DNA of 64,000 bases from Ectothiorhodospira mobilis (GTDB lineage: Bacteria; Pseudomonadota; Gammaproteobacteria; Ectothiorhodospirales; Ectothiorhodospiraceae). Below, in pieces: positions 48,177-57,948 of this stretch; position 1 is the stretch's first letter, and each line of letters opens with the position of its first letter. A model generated the notes under the pieces. It was not told the origin of the DNA, did not search any database, and saw only the letters and a list, made by a program, of their open reading frames with translations. The stretch is from assembly GCF_016584115.1 (NCBI RefSeq), contig NZ_NRSK01000015.1, positions 1-64,000 of the forward strand, in the 5' to 3' direction. The translations under genes were made by a program, and so were the position numbers.

Positions 48177-49334
48177 GTGCGTGATCTGGCCGCCGAACTG
48201 GCGCGGCGCCGGGCCGGGGACCGCTACCGCACCCGGCGGGTGCTGGAGGGCCCCCAGGCCCCCCGGCAGACGGTGGACGGCCGGCCGCTGCTGGCCTTCT
48301 GCAGCAACGACTATCTGGGACTGGCCCATCACCCGCGCCTGGTGACGGCCCTCAAGCGGGGCGCCGACCGCTACGGCGTCGGTGCCGGGGCGGCCCACCT
48401 GGTGAACGGCCACAGCCGCGCCCACCACGCCCTGGAGGAGGAGCTGGCCGCCTTCACCGGGCGTGAGCGGGCCCTGCTCTTCTCCACCGGCTACATGGCC
48501 AACCTGGGGGTGGCCCAGGCCCTGCTGGGGCGCAGGGATCACCTGCTGCAGGACCGCCTCAACCACGCCTCCCTCATCGATGCCGCCGCTGCCTGCGGCG
48601 CCCGCCTGCGCCGCTACCGCCACGGCGACGAGGGGGACCTGGCCCGCCGCCTGGGGGCCCTGGAAGGGGATGAGCGCGAGATCCTGGTGAGCACCGATGG
48701 CGTCTTCTCCATGGACGGTGACCTGGCGCCGCTGCCGGCCCTGGCGGCGCACGCCGCCGCCGCCGGGGCCTGGCTCATGGTGGATGATGCCCATGGCCTT
48801 GGCGTGCTCGGCGCCACCGGTGCGGGCAGCCTGGAACACCTGGGGCTGGACGCGCGGCAGGTCCCCATCCTCATGGGCACCCTGGGCAAGGCCCTGGGCA
48901 CCGCCGGGGCCTTCGTGGCCGGCTCCGAGGCCCTCATCGAGACCCTGATCCAGTCGGCCCGCACCTACATCTACACCACCGCCATGCCCGCGGCGGTGGC
49001 CGAGGCCGCCCGCGAGGCCCTGCGGGTGGTGGCCGACGAGCCCGGGCGCCGCCACCGGCTGCAGGCCCATGTGCGCCGCTTCCGTGCCGGGGCGGCGCAG
49101 CTGGGACTGGCGCTCATGCCCAGCCGGACCCCCATCCAGCCGGTCCTGGTGGGGGAGGCCGGCCGGGCCGTGGAGCTCAGCCGGCGCCTGCTGGAGGCGG
49201 GTTTTCTGGTGCCCGCCATCCGCCCCCCCACGGTCCCCGAAGGCGGCGCCCGCCTGCGGGTGACCCTGAGCGCGGCCCACCACGAGGACGAGGTGGACCG
49301 GCTCCTGGAGGTCCTGGGGGAGCTGCATCCCTGA
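48177..49334 (+). CDS. bioF: 8-amino-7-oxononanoate synthase
   Basis: BioF condenses pimeloyl-thioester with alanine using pyridoxal phosphate. The 385-residue product has [20 protein letters not shown]-like [25 protein letters not shown] and the PLP lysine K238 in [13 protein letters not shown]. The start is GTG 48177, 11 bp after bioB, with only a weak GAGG upstream. The remaining biotin genes (bioH/bioC/bioD/bioA) are not seen downstream in this window. Confidence 0.95.
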   Translation: MRDLAAELARRRAGDRYRTRRVLEGPQAPRQTVDGRPLLAFCSNDYLGLAHHPRLVTALKRGADRYGVGAGAAHLVNGHSRAHHALEEELAAFTGRERALLFSTGYMANLGVAQALLGRRDHLLQDRLNHASLIDAAAACGARLRRYRHGDEGDLARRLGALEGDEREILVSTDGVFSMDGDLAPLPALAAHAAAAGAWLMVDDAHGLGVLGATGAGSLEHLGLDARQVPILMGTLGKALGTAGAFVAGSEALIETLIQSARTYIYTTAMPAAVAEAAREALRVVADEPGRRHRLQAHVRRFRAGAAQLGLALMPSRTPIQPVLVGEAGRAVELSRRLLEAGFLVPAIRPPTVPEGGARLRVTLSAAHHEDEVDRLLEVLGELHP

Positions 49335-49539
49335 CCCCGCTCCGGATCCCGCCGGTCGCCCCGGATCCCGACCTGGGACAAAAAACCCCACAAATGAACT
49401 TGTCATTGCGTCCCCCCGCCCCCCAAAATCGGTTGACTGCGCTCCTATGGCCCAGCCCCAGTAACCGGGAAATGGTCCGAACCCGAGAACAACCGGCCCC
49501 GTTCCCGGATGACACCCAATCCGACGGAGGGATGTTCAG

Positions 49540-50385
49540 ATGGTGGAAGCAATCCTTGTCCTGATCTTTGCCGGCGCCGCGGTGATGTTCTACAGCTACT
49601 ACAACGCCCGGGTCGCCCTGCCCCCGCCCCATTCCGGATGCTACGGGAAACGCGAGCGGCTGCTCTCGGACACGGAGGCCCAGGTGCTCCAGGCCCTGGA
49701 GGCCGAGTACGGCAACGAGCGCCGCGTGCTCCCCAAGGTCAACGCCCGGGATGTGGTGGCCGTGAAGCCCACCCCCGACCAGCCCCTGATGGAGGCGGCG
49801 GAGGAACGCGTCCGGCATGAACAGTTCGATTTCGTCCTCTGCGGTAAGGATGCGTTCGATGTCTCCTGTGCCGTCCGCTGCCGCAGCGGGGAGCGCAAGG
49901 GGCAGGTGCACGACCCCGACCGCTTCCTGGCGGAGGTGTGCGAGCACCTGGAACTGCCCCTGGCCCGCATCCGCACCGACCAGCCCATCACCCAGGCCCG
50001 GGTGAAGGCCCGGGTGGATGAGGCCTTCCGGGAGGTGCAGGAGCGGGCCGAGGCCCGCAGGGCGAAACAGGCCGCCCGGGCCTCGAAGGCCTCGAAGACC
50101 GCATCGGGTGGGGCCGCCACCGGCGGGGGTACAGCCAAGGCCCCGGCCGCCAAAGCCCCCGCCGCCCAGGGCACGGGCGGCGACAGCCCCGCCGCGGCGG
50201 CCCCCGCCAGCGGGGACGCGGGGGGCGGAGCGAAGCCGGACAAGGCCGGGGACAAGGCCCCCGGGGCCGCCCCCGCCGCCCCGGGGAAGGCAGCGACCGC
50301 CTCCGCGGCCCCTGCCTCCAACACCGCATCGTCCTCGGCCACCCCCCCGAGCGGCCCTGCCGGTTCCTCCGGCACCGGGGCCTGA
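49540..50385 (+). CDS. DUF2726 protein with Ala/Pro/Gly-rich tail
   Basis: The 281-residue product has an N-terminal membrane anchor (about 3-20), then a DUF2726-type domain (about 40-145) with LLSDTEAQVLQALEAEYG, VLPKVNARDVV and FDFVLCGKDAF, a fold related to restriction-endonuclease-like modules. Past residue 165 a basic coiled stretch (EVQERAEARRAKQAARASKA) leads into a low-complexity Ala/Gly/Pro/Lys tail of about 90 residues. The function is unknown. GGAGGG precedes the ATG. Confidence 0.75.
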   Translation: MVEAILVLIFAGAAVMFYSYYNARVALPPPHSGCYGKRERLLSDTEAQVLQALEAEYGNERRVLPKVNARDVVAVKPTPDQPLMEAAEERVRHEQFDFVLCGKDAFDVSCAVRCRSGERKGQVHDPDRFLAEVCEHLELPLARIRTDQPITQARVKARVDEAFREVQERAEARRAKQAARASKASKTASGGAATGGGTAKAPAAKAPAAQGTGGDSPAAAAPASGDAGGGAKPDKAGDKAPGAAPAAPGKAATASAAPASNTASSSATPPSGPAGSSGTGA

Positions 50386-50401
50386 TCCCCCGCGGGCGGG
50401 G

Positions 50402-50435
50402 CCTTTCGGGTCCGGGACCTCCCGGACCTGAAAGG
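50402..50435 (+). terminator. Terminator hairpin after the DUF2726 gene
   Basis: A 15-pair stem (one G-U) CCTTTCGGGTCCGGG/CCCGGACCTGAAAGG with loop ACCT is followed by TCTTG. It is very stable, though the T-run is poor. Confidence 0.6.
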
Positions 50436-50456
50436 TCTTGACGATTTGTGTATACT
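50428..50456 (+). promoter_or_regulatory. Promoter candidate for infA
   Basis: CTGAAA (50428-50433), a 17-bp spacer and TATACT (50451-50456) form a plausible sigma-70 promoter overlapping the right arm of the preceding terminator. Confidence 0.4.
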
Positions 50457-50722
50457 GTGTCCTCTGTAGAGTAGAGAAAGCGGTCGGCCCCGGGTGCCGC
50501 CCTTCCTCCTTCCTCGAGCCGAAGGCACCCCAGGACAGGCCCGCGTGTCCCCGGGCCATCCATCCGTACCCCGCACCGGGCCATCGCAGGCGCGGCCCGC
50601 ATGCACCACGGGGATCCCCGGTGGTGCAGTTGCATGGTGCCGGCCGACATTCCGATTCACCCCAGAGAAGGACCCGGGCCGAGGCACAACGGACCCGATC
50701 CGGGCCCCAGAGAGGTATTGAT

Positions 50723-50947
50723 ATGGCGAAGAAAGAAGACATTATCGAGATGGAAGGCACTGTCACGGACGTGATGCCCGACCAGCGTTTCAAGGTGGAA
50801 CTGGACAACGGCGTGCACGTGCAGGCCTATGCCTCCGGCAAGATGCGCCGCTACCGCATCCGCGTCGTCAGCGGCGACAAGGTGAAGCTGGAGATGTCCC
50901 CCTACGACCTCACCAAGGGCCGCATCAGCTACCGCTACAAGCACTGA
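50723..50947 (+). CDS. infA: Translation initiation factor IF-1 (variant type)
   Basis: The 74-residue OB-fold protein starts [20 protein letters not shown] and contains [20 protein letters not shown] and [14 protein letters not shown], so it is IF-1. The sequence departs from the common gammaproteobacterial form (LPNTMFRVELENG, AHISGKMRKNYIR) and looks like the second IF-1 type known from beta-proteobacteria (PDxRFxVxLDNG, AYxxGKM). A canonical copy probably exists elsewhere; this cannot be seen here. It has a long untranslated leader. Confidence 0.93.
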   Translation: MAKKEDIIEMEGTVTDVMPDQRFKVELDNGVHVQAYASGKMRRYRIRVVSGDKVKLEMSPYDLTKGRISYRYKH

Positions 50948-51043
50948 TCCCGCGCCCTCCCCGGCGACGGGATCGCCCCCGCCCTCGCCACGGGGGGCCG
51001 GCGCCCCGGGTTCCCTCCCGGCGCGGCCTGTGGCGCGGGGGCA

Positions 51044-52300
51044 TCATCCCCCCGCACCCTCGTCCCCTGCATCCGTCCCCGCCCCGGACGGGGCCTCCCG
51101 TAGTCTGGATTCGATCAGCGCCCCGGAGCGGAGCATGCGGTGCACGGGGCAGCGGTCTGCGATCTGCAGCAGCCGCTTGCGCTGCTCCGCATCCAGATCC
51201 CCTTCCAGCAGGATCTCCCGATCGAACCGGTCCATCTTGCGGGGCCGGGTGCCGGGCGCGGCCTGCGGGTCGTCCACCTGGTCGTGGTGCACCCGCACCG
51301 CCACGTGCTCCAGCGGCCACTGCTTGCGCTGGGCGTACATGCGCAGGGTGATGCTGCTGCAGGCCCCCAGGCCCGCCATCACCAGCTCGTAGGGGCTCGG
51401 CCCCAGGTCATTGCCCCCTTTGTCCTCCGGCTCGTCCGCCGTCAGGCGGTGGGGGCCCACCTGCACCGTCTGGGCATAGTCCCCGGCGCCGTTCTCCGCC
51501 GACAGCACATCCCCTTTCTTCACCGCCGGTTGCTGCGGATCCAGAAAGCGCGAGGCCCAGGCCGTGAGCAGGGAGGCCACGTAGTTGGCGTCCTCCGGCC
51601 GCGTGAGCATGTGGTCCACCCGGTCCAGGGAGACGAAGCTCTTGGGGTGCTTGGCCGCCTTGTAGATCTGCGCCGCGTGCTCCACCGAGACCACCGGGTC
51701 CTGGGGGGAATGGAAGATCATCAGGGGGCGGCGCAGCCGGGCCACCTTGTCCAGCACCTGGTGGTTGTCCAGGTCCTCGATGAACTGCTTCTGGATGTGG
51801 AAGGTGCGTCCCGCCAGGGAGACCTCCGCCGTGCCCTGGGCCTTGATGGTCTCCAGGGTCTCGCCGAACAGATGGGTCACATGGGCCACGTCGCTGGGGG
51901 CGTTGATGGTGGCCACGGCCCGCACCTCCGGGATCTCCTCCGCCACGGAGAGCACCGCCGCGCCCCCCAAGCTATGGCCGATGAGGATCTGCGGCGCCTG
52001 GTGCTCGCGCCGCAGGTAGTCCGCCGCCCGGCGCAGGTCCTCCAGGTTGGAACTGAAATTGGTGTTGGAGAAATCCCCCTGGCTGTTGCCCAGACCGGTG
52101 AAGTCAAAGCGCAGCAGGGCGATGCCGTGGGAGCGCAGGGCCGCGCTCAGGCGCACCGCCGCCAGCACGTCCTTGGAGCAGCTGAAGCAGTGGGCGAACA
52201 GGGCGTAGGCCCGCGGCGGGCCCTCGGGCAGGTCCAGGCGGGCCGAGAGCTGCGTGCCATGGGCGCCGGTGAAGCGGATGGGGTTCTGATGCGGGGACAT
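51044..52300 (-). CDS. Alpha/beta hydrolase fused to OsmC-type peroxiredoxin
   Basis: The 418-residue product joins an alpha/beta hydrolase (about 1-255; AHCFSCSKDV, nucleophile serine in GHSLGGAAV, aspartate in SPQDPVV, histidine in RVDHML) to an OsmC/YhfA-like domain (about 270-405). The latter keeps both redox cysteines, in GLGACSSITL and DRCPVHRML. This fusion recurs in many proteobacteria and is thought to detoxify organic hydroperoxides; the hydrolase substrate is unknown. The ATG at 52300 has GGAGG about 6 bp upstream. Confidence 0.92.
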   Translation of the reverse strand: MSPHQNPIRFTGAHGTQLSARLDLPEGPPRAYALFAHCFSCSKDVLAAVRLSAALRSHGIALLRFDFTGLGNSQGDFSNTNFSSNLEDLRRAADYLRREHQAPQILIGHSLGGAAVLSVAEEIPEVRAVATINAPSDVAHVTHLFGETLETIKAQGTAEVSLAGRTFHIQKQFIEDLDNHQVLDKVARLRRPLMIFHSPQDPVVSVEHAAQIYKAAKHPKSFVSLDRVDHMLTRPEDANYVASLLTAWASRFLDPQQPAVKKGDVLSAENGAGDYAQTVQVGPHRLTADEPEDKGGNDLGPSPYELVMAGLGACSSITLRMYAQRKQWPLEHVAVRVHHDQVDDPQAAPGTRPRKMDRFDREILLEGDLDAEQRKRLLQIADRCPVHRMLRSGALIESRLREAPSGAGTDAGDEGAGG

Positions 52301-52349
52301 GACACCTCCGATGCGTGACGATGAGGGGCACTGTACATGGGACAGGGGA

Positions 52350-53516
52350 TCAGGACGCAGGGTCCACGGGCAGCGCGCCGCGGCGGGCGATGCCCATGAG
52401 CAGCCAGGCCGCCACGGCGATGATCCCGGCCAGCACGGCGAGATAGGCGTGCCAGCCCAGGCCGTGGTAGACATAGCCCGGCAGGAAGGAACCCAGGGCC
52501 CCGCCGGCGTAATAGAAGGCGATGTAGAGGCCATTGACCACGCCGCGCTGGGTCTCGCCCTGGCCGCGGTTGAGCACCCCGGGGGCCAGGGAGTGGATCA
52601 GGAACATGCCGGCGCAGAGCACGAACATGCCCGCAAACACCGCCGCCACCCCGCCACCGGCGAAGAACGGCAGGGCCCCCAGGAAGATGGCGGCGCCCAG
52701 GCGCATGGTGTTCACCTCGCCCCCCAGGGGCACGGAGAGGCGCACCGACAGCAGCGAGGTGACCACCCCCATGAGGTAGCCGGCGTACATGAAGGCGATG
52801 CCCGTCTCGTCCAGCCCCGTGCCCAGTTCCACCAGGCGGAAGGGCAGGAAGTTCAGCAGCGAGGCGAAGGCCCCGAAGGCGCAGAAGGCCACCCCGTAGA
52901 GCCGCAGGTGATCGGGCCGGCGCAGCACCTGGAGGATCACCCGCGGGTGCGGCCGCTGGAAACGCACCGGCGGGTCCGCCTGCAGACGCTGCAGCAGCAG
53001 GGCACACAGGGCCGTGGCCAGTGCCAGGGCGAGGAAGGACCAGCGCCAGCCCAGGTGGGTGGAGAGGAGTCCGGACACCATGCGCCCCAGAAATCCCCCC
53101 ATCACGCTGCCGGCGATGTACAGGGCCATGGTGCGCTGCATCTCCCCGGGCCGGGCGCTGGCGCCGATGTAGGTCATCAGGGCCGTGAGCATGGCCGGGA
53201 CGATGAGCCCCTGGGCCAGGCGCAGGGCCAGCAGGAACGGGAAGTCGTTTACATAAAACGCCGCAAACTGGGTCAGGGCCAGCAGCCAGGTGGCCCCCAC
53301 CAGCAGACGCCGCGCGGACAGGCGCTGCAGCAAAAAGCCATAGGCCACCGGCGCCACCGCCAGGGGCACCAGGGCCACGGTGATGAGCAGCGAGGCGCGG
53401 GCCTCGCTCACCCCCAGGGCCCCGGCCAGGACCGGCAGCAGCGGTTGCGGCGCGTACAGCGCGGAAAAGACCAGGACCGCGCAGTAGAGCACGATGGCCA
53501 GATGCGATCTGGGCAA
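52350..53516 (-). CDS. MFS transporter
   Basis: The 388-residue product has about 12 membrane helices in two halves and the cytoplasmic loop motif GFLLQRLSARRLLVGA of major facilitator drug/metabolite exporters (YnfM/arabinose-efflux-like). No ATG fits; a TTG at 53516 preceded by GGGAGA gives a start just before the first helix (LAIVLYCAVLVFSALYAPQP). The substrate is unknown. It diverges from the universal stress gene. Confidence 0.87.
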   Translation of the reverse strand: MPRSHLAIVLYCAVLVFSALYAPQPLLPVLAGALGVSEARASLLITVALVPLAVAPVAYGFLLQRLSARRLLVGATWLLALTQFAAFYVNDFPFLLALRLAQGLIVPAMLTALMTYIGASARPGEMQRTMALYIAGSVMGGFLGRMVSGLLSTHLGWRWSFLALALATALCALLLQRLQADPPVRFQRPHPRVILQVLRRPDHLRLYGVAFCAFGAFASLLNFLPFRLVELGTGLDETGIAFMYAGYLMGVVTSLLSVRLSVPLGGEVNTMRLGAAIFLGALPFFAGGGVAAVFAGMFVLCAGMFLIHSLAPGVLNRGQGETQRGVVNGLYIAFYYAGGALGSFLPGYVYHGLGWHAYLAVLAGIIAVAAWLLMGIARRGALPVDPAS

Positions 53517-53694
53517 GGGGATTCTCCCGGAAACGGCCGCCGGACCCCCTGGTCCGGGCGGCGGATGCGGGGCGCGGCCGGGCCGTGTCCCGCTTGAAAC
53601 TCTCCCAAACTGTGCGACACTGGATGAAGACCGAGCCATCCAGCCCATCCGCGGTGCCCGCATCCCGCGCGGCGCCGCGGCGGAGATCCACGTC

Positions 53695-54585
53695 ATGCCC
53701 CTGGAAAAGATCCTCCATGCCACCGACCTGTCCCCCGGCGCCGAGGCCGCGGGCCGCCGCGCCCTGCAGCTGGCCCGGGATCACGGCGCCCGCCTGCAGG
53801 TGCTCACGGTGGTCAACGCCCCGGACGTGAACGAGGCGGTCATGGCGCATCTGCGGGGCCGGTCGGGGGAGATGATGACCGACCTGGCCGAGGCCACGGA
53901 GCAGGCCCTGGTGGAACACATGCGCGGCCTCGGGGCCCCGGAGGACGGCGGCATCGAGTACCACTGCATCCAGGGCCAGGGCTACCGGCAGATCCTGAAG
54001 GAGGCCCGGGGCTGGGGCGCGGACCTGATCGTGGTGGGGTCCCACGGCCACCAGGGGGTGCACGACGTCCTGCTGGGCAGCACCACCCTGAATCTGGTGC
54101 ATCATACCGATCTCCCCGTGCTGGTGGTCAAGCGCCCGGCGGAAGGTTCCTATGAACGGGTCCTGGTGCCGGCGGATTTTTCCGAACGCACCCGTTCGGC
54201 CCTGAATCTGGCCGCCGACCTGGTCCCCGATCAGGTCCTGCGCGTGCTGCACGTCTACAACCTGGATGCCCTGGACAACGTCCTGCGCAACCGCGTGGAG
54301 CGCAGCGAGGTGGACCGCATCAAGGCGGAGGTGCGCGCCGAGCGCCAGCAGGAACTGGACACCTTCCTGCTCCAGGCCGACGTGCATCCGGACCGGGTGC
54401 AGGGCCAGCTGCGCATGGGCTACGCCCCGGATGAACTGCAGAAGGCCGTGGACGAATGGGACGCCCAGCTGGTGGTCATGGGTACCCACGGCCGCAACCG
54501 CCTGGCGGACGCCCTCCTGGGGGGCGTGGCCCGCCGCGTGGTGCATCAGGTCAAGGGGGCGGACGTCCTGCTGGTGCGTTCCTGA
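53695..54585 (+). CDS. Tandem universal stress protein
   Basis: The 296-residue product contains two Usp domains. The first (about 1-140) starts KILHATDLSPGAE and has the ATP-binding-type loop VVGSHGHQGVHDVLLGSTT. The second (about 145-296) starts RVLVPADFSERTRSA and ends VVMGTHGRNRLADALLGGVA. The G-x2-G-x9-G pattern in both suggests nucleotide-binding Usp. The gene's end overlaps the convergent ABC transporter coding region by 40 bp. Confidence 0.93.
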   Translation: MPLEKILHATDLSPGAEAAGRRALQLARDHGARLQVLTVVNAPDVNEAVMAHLRGRSGEMMTDLAEATEQALVEHMRGLGAPEDGGIEYHCIQGQGYRQILKEARGWGADLIVVGSHGHQGVHDVLLGSTTLNLVHHTDLPVLVVKRPAEGSYERVLVPADFSERTRSALNLAADLVPDQVLRVLHVYNLDALDNVLRNRVERSEVDRIKAEVRAERQQELDTFLLQADVHPDRVQGQLRMGYAPDELQKAVDEWDAQLVVMGTHGRNRLADALLGGVARRVVHQVKGADVLLVRS

Positions 54586-56381
54586 CCCCGGACCTCGTCG
54601 CCCGTATCCCGGAACTGCAGGGCCGCCAGGCGGGCGTACAGCCCGCCCTGGGCCACCAGTTCGTCGTGGGTGCCCGAGGCGACGATGCGTCCCTGATCCA
54701 TCACCACGATCCGGTCCGCCTTGCGCACCGTGGCCAGGCGGTGGGCGATGATCAGCGTGGTGCGCCCCTCCATGAGCCGCTCCAGGGCCTCCTGCACCAG
54801 CCGTTCGCTCTCCGCGTCCAGGGCGCTGGTGGCCTCATCCAGCAGCAGCAGGGCCGGGTCCCGCAGGATGGCCCGGGCGATGGCGATGCGCTGGCGCTGA
54901 CCGCCGGAGAGGCGCACCCCCCGTTCCCCCAGGTGGCTGTCGAAGCCCTCCGGCAGACGATCCAGGAACTCGCTGGCATGGGCGGCATCGGCGGCGCGGC
55001 GGATGTGCGCCCGGTCCACCCCCTCCAGCCCGAAGGCGATGTTCTCCCAGGCATCGGCGCCGAAGATCACCGCGTCCTGGGGCACCAGGGCGATGCGCCG
55101 GCGCAACGTGGTGGGGTCGGCATCGCGCAGGTCCACCCCATCGAAGCGGATGCACCCGGATTCCGGGTCGTAGAAGCGCAGCAGCAGCTGCATCACCGTG
55201 GACTTGCCCGCCCCCGAGGGCCCCACCAGGGCCACCTTCTCCCCGGGGGCCAGGTCCAGACTCACCCCCGCCAGGGCCGGCGGCTCGGGCCGTGAGGGAT
55301 AGCGGAACACCACCCCGGAAAGGGACACCCGCCCCTCGGGGGGCTCCGGCAGGGCCATGGGCCGGGCCGGCGGGGCGATGGCCGGTTCCGTGTCCAGCAG
55401 TTCCATGAGGCGTTCCGCCGCCCCGGCGGCCCGCAGCAGTTCGCCGATGACCTCGCTCAGGGCCCCCACGGATCCGGCCACCAGCACGGCATAGAAAACG
55501 AAGGCCGCCAGCTGACCGTTGCTCATGTGCCCCTGGAGCACGTCGTGTCCCCCCGTCCACAGCACCAGGCTGATGGCGGTGAACACCAGCAGCATCACCA
55601 CGGCGCTGAGCAGGGCGCTCACCCGCGTGCGCCGGACGGCGGCATCGAAGGCCCGTTCCACCTGGCGCCCGTAGCGCACGGCATCCACCGCCTCGTGGCA
55701 GAAGGCCTGCACCGTGCGGATGCCGTAGAGGGCCTCGTCGATGTAGGCACCGATGTCCGCCACCCGGTCCTGGGTCTCCCGGGAGAGGCGGCGCACGTGC
55801 CGGCCCAGGATCCAGATGGGGATGAACACCAAAGGCACCCCCAGCATCACCCAGAGGGTGAGCTTGGGACTGGTGATGGTCATCATGGCCAGGCCGCCGG
55901 CGAAGAGCAGGGCGTTGCGCACGGCGATGGCCAGGGTGGAGCCCACCACCACCTGCACCAGGGAGGTGTCCGTGGTGAGCCGGGAGATCACCTCGCCGGT
56001 GCGGGTGATCTCGAAAAACCCCGGATCCAGGCGCAGCACCTGCCCGAACACCGCCCGGCGCAGGTCCGCCACCACCCGCTCACCGATCCAGGTGACCAGG
56101 TACAGGCGCAGGGCCACCGCCACGGCCATCACCACAACCACGGTGAGCAGCAGCCACAGGCCCTGGTTCAGGGCCCCGGGATCCCCCGCGCTCAGCCCCC
56201 GGTCGATGACCACCCGCAGCACGGCGCCGAAGGCCAGCACCGCCCCCGAACCCGCCACCAGGGCGGCGACCGCGGCGATCATCCGGCCCAGGTGGGGACG
56301 GGCGAATGCCGCCAGGCGCCAGAGCACCCGCAGGTTCAGGCTGGTGGGGCGGTCGCTGAGTTCGGTGGTGTGCTCGGACAC
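54546..56381 (-). CDS. MsbA-like ABC exporter (fused membrane and ATPase domains)
   Basis: The 611-residue half-transporter has six membrane helices (about 25-320) and an ATPase domain (about 345-590) with Walker A GPSGAGKST, signature LSGGQRQR, Walker B LLLLDEATSAL and the switch histidine in IIAHRLATV. It belongs to the lipid A/multidrug exporter class and would act as a homodimer. GTG 56381 has GGAG 5 bp upstream and gives the family length. It diverges from cls, which could hint at a membrane-lipid role. Confidence 0.93.
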   Translation of the reverse strand: MSEHTTELSDRPTSLNLRVLWRLAAFARPHLGRMIAAVAALVAGSGAVLAFGAVLRVVIDRGLSAGDPGALNQGLWLLLTVVVVMAVAVALRLYLVTWIGERVVADLRRAVFGQVLRLDPGFFEITRTGEVISRLTTDTSLVQVVVGSTLAIAVRNALLFAGGLAMMTITSPKLTLWVMLGVPLVFIPIWILGRHVRRLSRETQDRVADIGAYIDEALYGIRTVQAFCHEAVDAVRYGRQVERAFDAAVRRTRVSALLSAVVMLLVFTAISLVLWTGGHDVLQGHMSNGQLAAFVFYAVLVAGSVGALSEVIGELLRAAGAAERLMELLDTEPAIAPPARPMALPEPPEGRVSLSGVVFRYPSRPEPPALAGVSLDLAPGEKVALVGPSGAGKSTVMQLLLRFYDPESGCIRFDGVDLRDADPTTLRRRIALVPQDAVIFGADAWENIAFGLEGVDRAHIRRAADAAHASEFLDRLPEGFDSHLGERGVRLSGGQRQRIAIARAILRDPALLLLDEATSALDAESERLVQEALERLMEGRTTLIIAHRLATVRKADRIVVMDQGRIVASGTHDELVAQGGLYARLAALQFRDTGDEVRGQERTSRTSAPLT

Positions 56382-56529
56382 GGCATCTCCACTGTGGGGG
56401 AGGCAAAGGGCGCCCATCTTAGCAGGTCTGAGGGATCCCCCGGATGCGGCCCCGCAACCGCCGGCTTCAGGGGCCGGCGGGAACCTGTTATCGTCGATGC
56501 CCACCCGGATGGAATCGAGGGGAAGCACC

Positions 56530-57948
56530 GTGTCCGACTGGCCGGCCCTGGCGGCCAGCGGCGCCGCCCTGGCCGTTGTTGCCTTTGCCGTGTACAGCGC
56601 CGGGCACGCCGTGATCTACAAGCGCGATACCCGGGCAGTGATCGCCTGGGTGGGCCTGATCATGCTCCTGCCCCTTTTGGGGTCGGTGCTCTACTGGCTG
56701 CTGGGGGTGAACCGCATCGCCCGCACCGCCCGCGCCCTGCGGCCCCAGGCGGGGCCGCGGGAGCCGGCCCCCATGGACGGGGCCCTGCTGGTGCCGGAGC
56801 GCTGGCAGCGCCTGGCCCGGGCCGGGGACGCCCTGAGCCCCTTCAATCTCACCCCCGGAAACCGCATCCAGCCGCTTTTTGGCGGCAACGAGGCCTATCC
56901 GGCCATGCTCCAGGCCATCGGCCAGGCACGGCGGCAGATCAGCCTGTCCACCTATATCTTCGACTACGACCCCACCGGGGAGACCTTCATCCAGGCCCTG
57001 GGGGCAGCGGTAGCCCGGGGCGTGGCCGTGCGCGTGCTCATCGACGATGTGGGGGCCCGCTACAGCCGGCGCAGCGCCGTCCGCGCCCTGCGCCAGGCGG
57101 GGGTGGAGGCGTATCTCTTTTTGCCCATGCACCTGCCCCGCAGTCTGGGGGCCATCAACCTGCGCAATCACCGCAAGCTGCTGGTGGTGGACGGCCGTCT
57201 GGGCTTCACCGGCGGCATGAACATCCGCGAGGGGCACCGTCGCACGGACGCAGGCCGCCGGGCCATCCGCGATCTCCACTTCCAGGCGGAGGGGCCGGTG
57301 GTGGCCCACATGCAGACCCTCTTCTGCGAGGACTGGCACTTCGTCTGTGGCGAGACCCTGGAGGGGGAGGCCTTCTTCCCGCCCCTGCCCCACGTGGGGC
57401 CGGCCCTGGCCCGGGGGGTGGTGGATGGACCCGATGAGCACCGGGACCCCCTGCGCCAGCTGATCCATACCGCCCTGGCGGAGGCCCGGGACCGGGTGGT
57501 GGTGATGACCCCCTACTTCCTGCCGGACGAGGTGCTCATCTCCGCCCTCAACGCCGCCGCCCTGCGGGGGGTGCGGGTGGATATCCTGCTGCCGGGGCGC
57601 AACAACCAGATCCTGGTGCACTGGGCCTCCCAGGCCCTGCACTGGCAGCTGCTGGAGCGGGGCTGCCACATCGCCTTCTCACCGCCCCCCTTCGATCACA
57701 CCAAGCTCCTGGTGGTGGACGCCCACTGGGTCCTGCTGGGGTCCTCCAACTGGGACCCCCGCAGCCTGCGGCTGAATTTCGAATTCGATATGGAAGGCTA
57801 CGATCCGGACCTGGGGTGGAGGCTCACGGCCTGGGCCGACCGGCGCCTGGCGCAGGCCCGGTACGTGACCCTGGAGGAGATGGACCGGCGCAGCCTGCCG
57901 GTGCGCCTGCGGGACGGGGTGGCCCGGCTCATGACCCCCTATCTTTGA
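56530..57948 (+). CDS. cls: Cardiolipin synthase (phospholipase D family)
   Basis: The 472-residue product has two N-terminal membrane helices (about 8-28 and 38-58) and two HKD motifs: NHRKLLVVDGRLGFTGGMN and DHTKLLVVDAHWVLLGSSN. It makes cardiolipin from phosphatidylglycerol, in the ClsA-type layout. GTG 56530 follows a purine-rich AGGGGAAG. The TGA stop lies in TTTGACATCCTCCCC, a motif shared with the ubiA stop. Confidence 0.95.
   Translation: MSDWPALAASGAALAVVAFAVYSAGHAVIYKRDTRAVIAWVGLIMLLPLLGSVLYWLLGVNRIARTARALRPQAGPREPAPMDGALLVPERWQRLARAGDALSPFNLTPGNRIQPLFGGNEAYPAMLQAIGQARRQISLSTYIFDYDPTGETFIQALGAAVARGVAVRVLIDDVGARYSRRSAVRALRQAGVEAYLFLPMHLPRSLGAINLRNHRKLLVVDGRLGFTGGMNIREGHRRTDAGRRAIRDLHFQAEGPVVAHMQTLFCEDWHFVCGETLEGEAFFPPLPHVGPALARGVVDGPDEHRDPLRQLIHTALAEARDRVVVMTPYFLPDEVLISALNAAALRGVRVDILLPGRNNQILVHWASQALHWQLLERGCHIAFSPPPFDHTKLLVVDAHWVLLGSSNWDPRSLRLNFEFDMEGYDPDLGWRLTAWADRRLAQARYVTLEEMDRRSLPVRLRDGVARLMTPYL

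Larger units (their letters stand above)
50386..50722 (+). other. Long leader region before infA
   Basis: This 337-bp gap has no supported gene. It begins with the terminator hairpin of the DUF2726 gene and a promoter candidate, and leaves about 260 nt of untranslated leader before infA. The leader shows no recognised riboswitch. Such long leaders can carry cold-shock or translational control, but I see no specific element. Confidence 0.5.
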
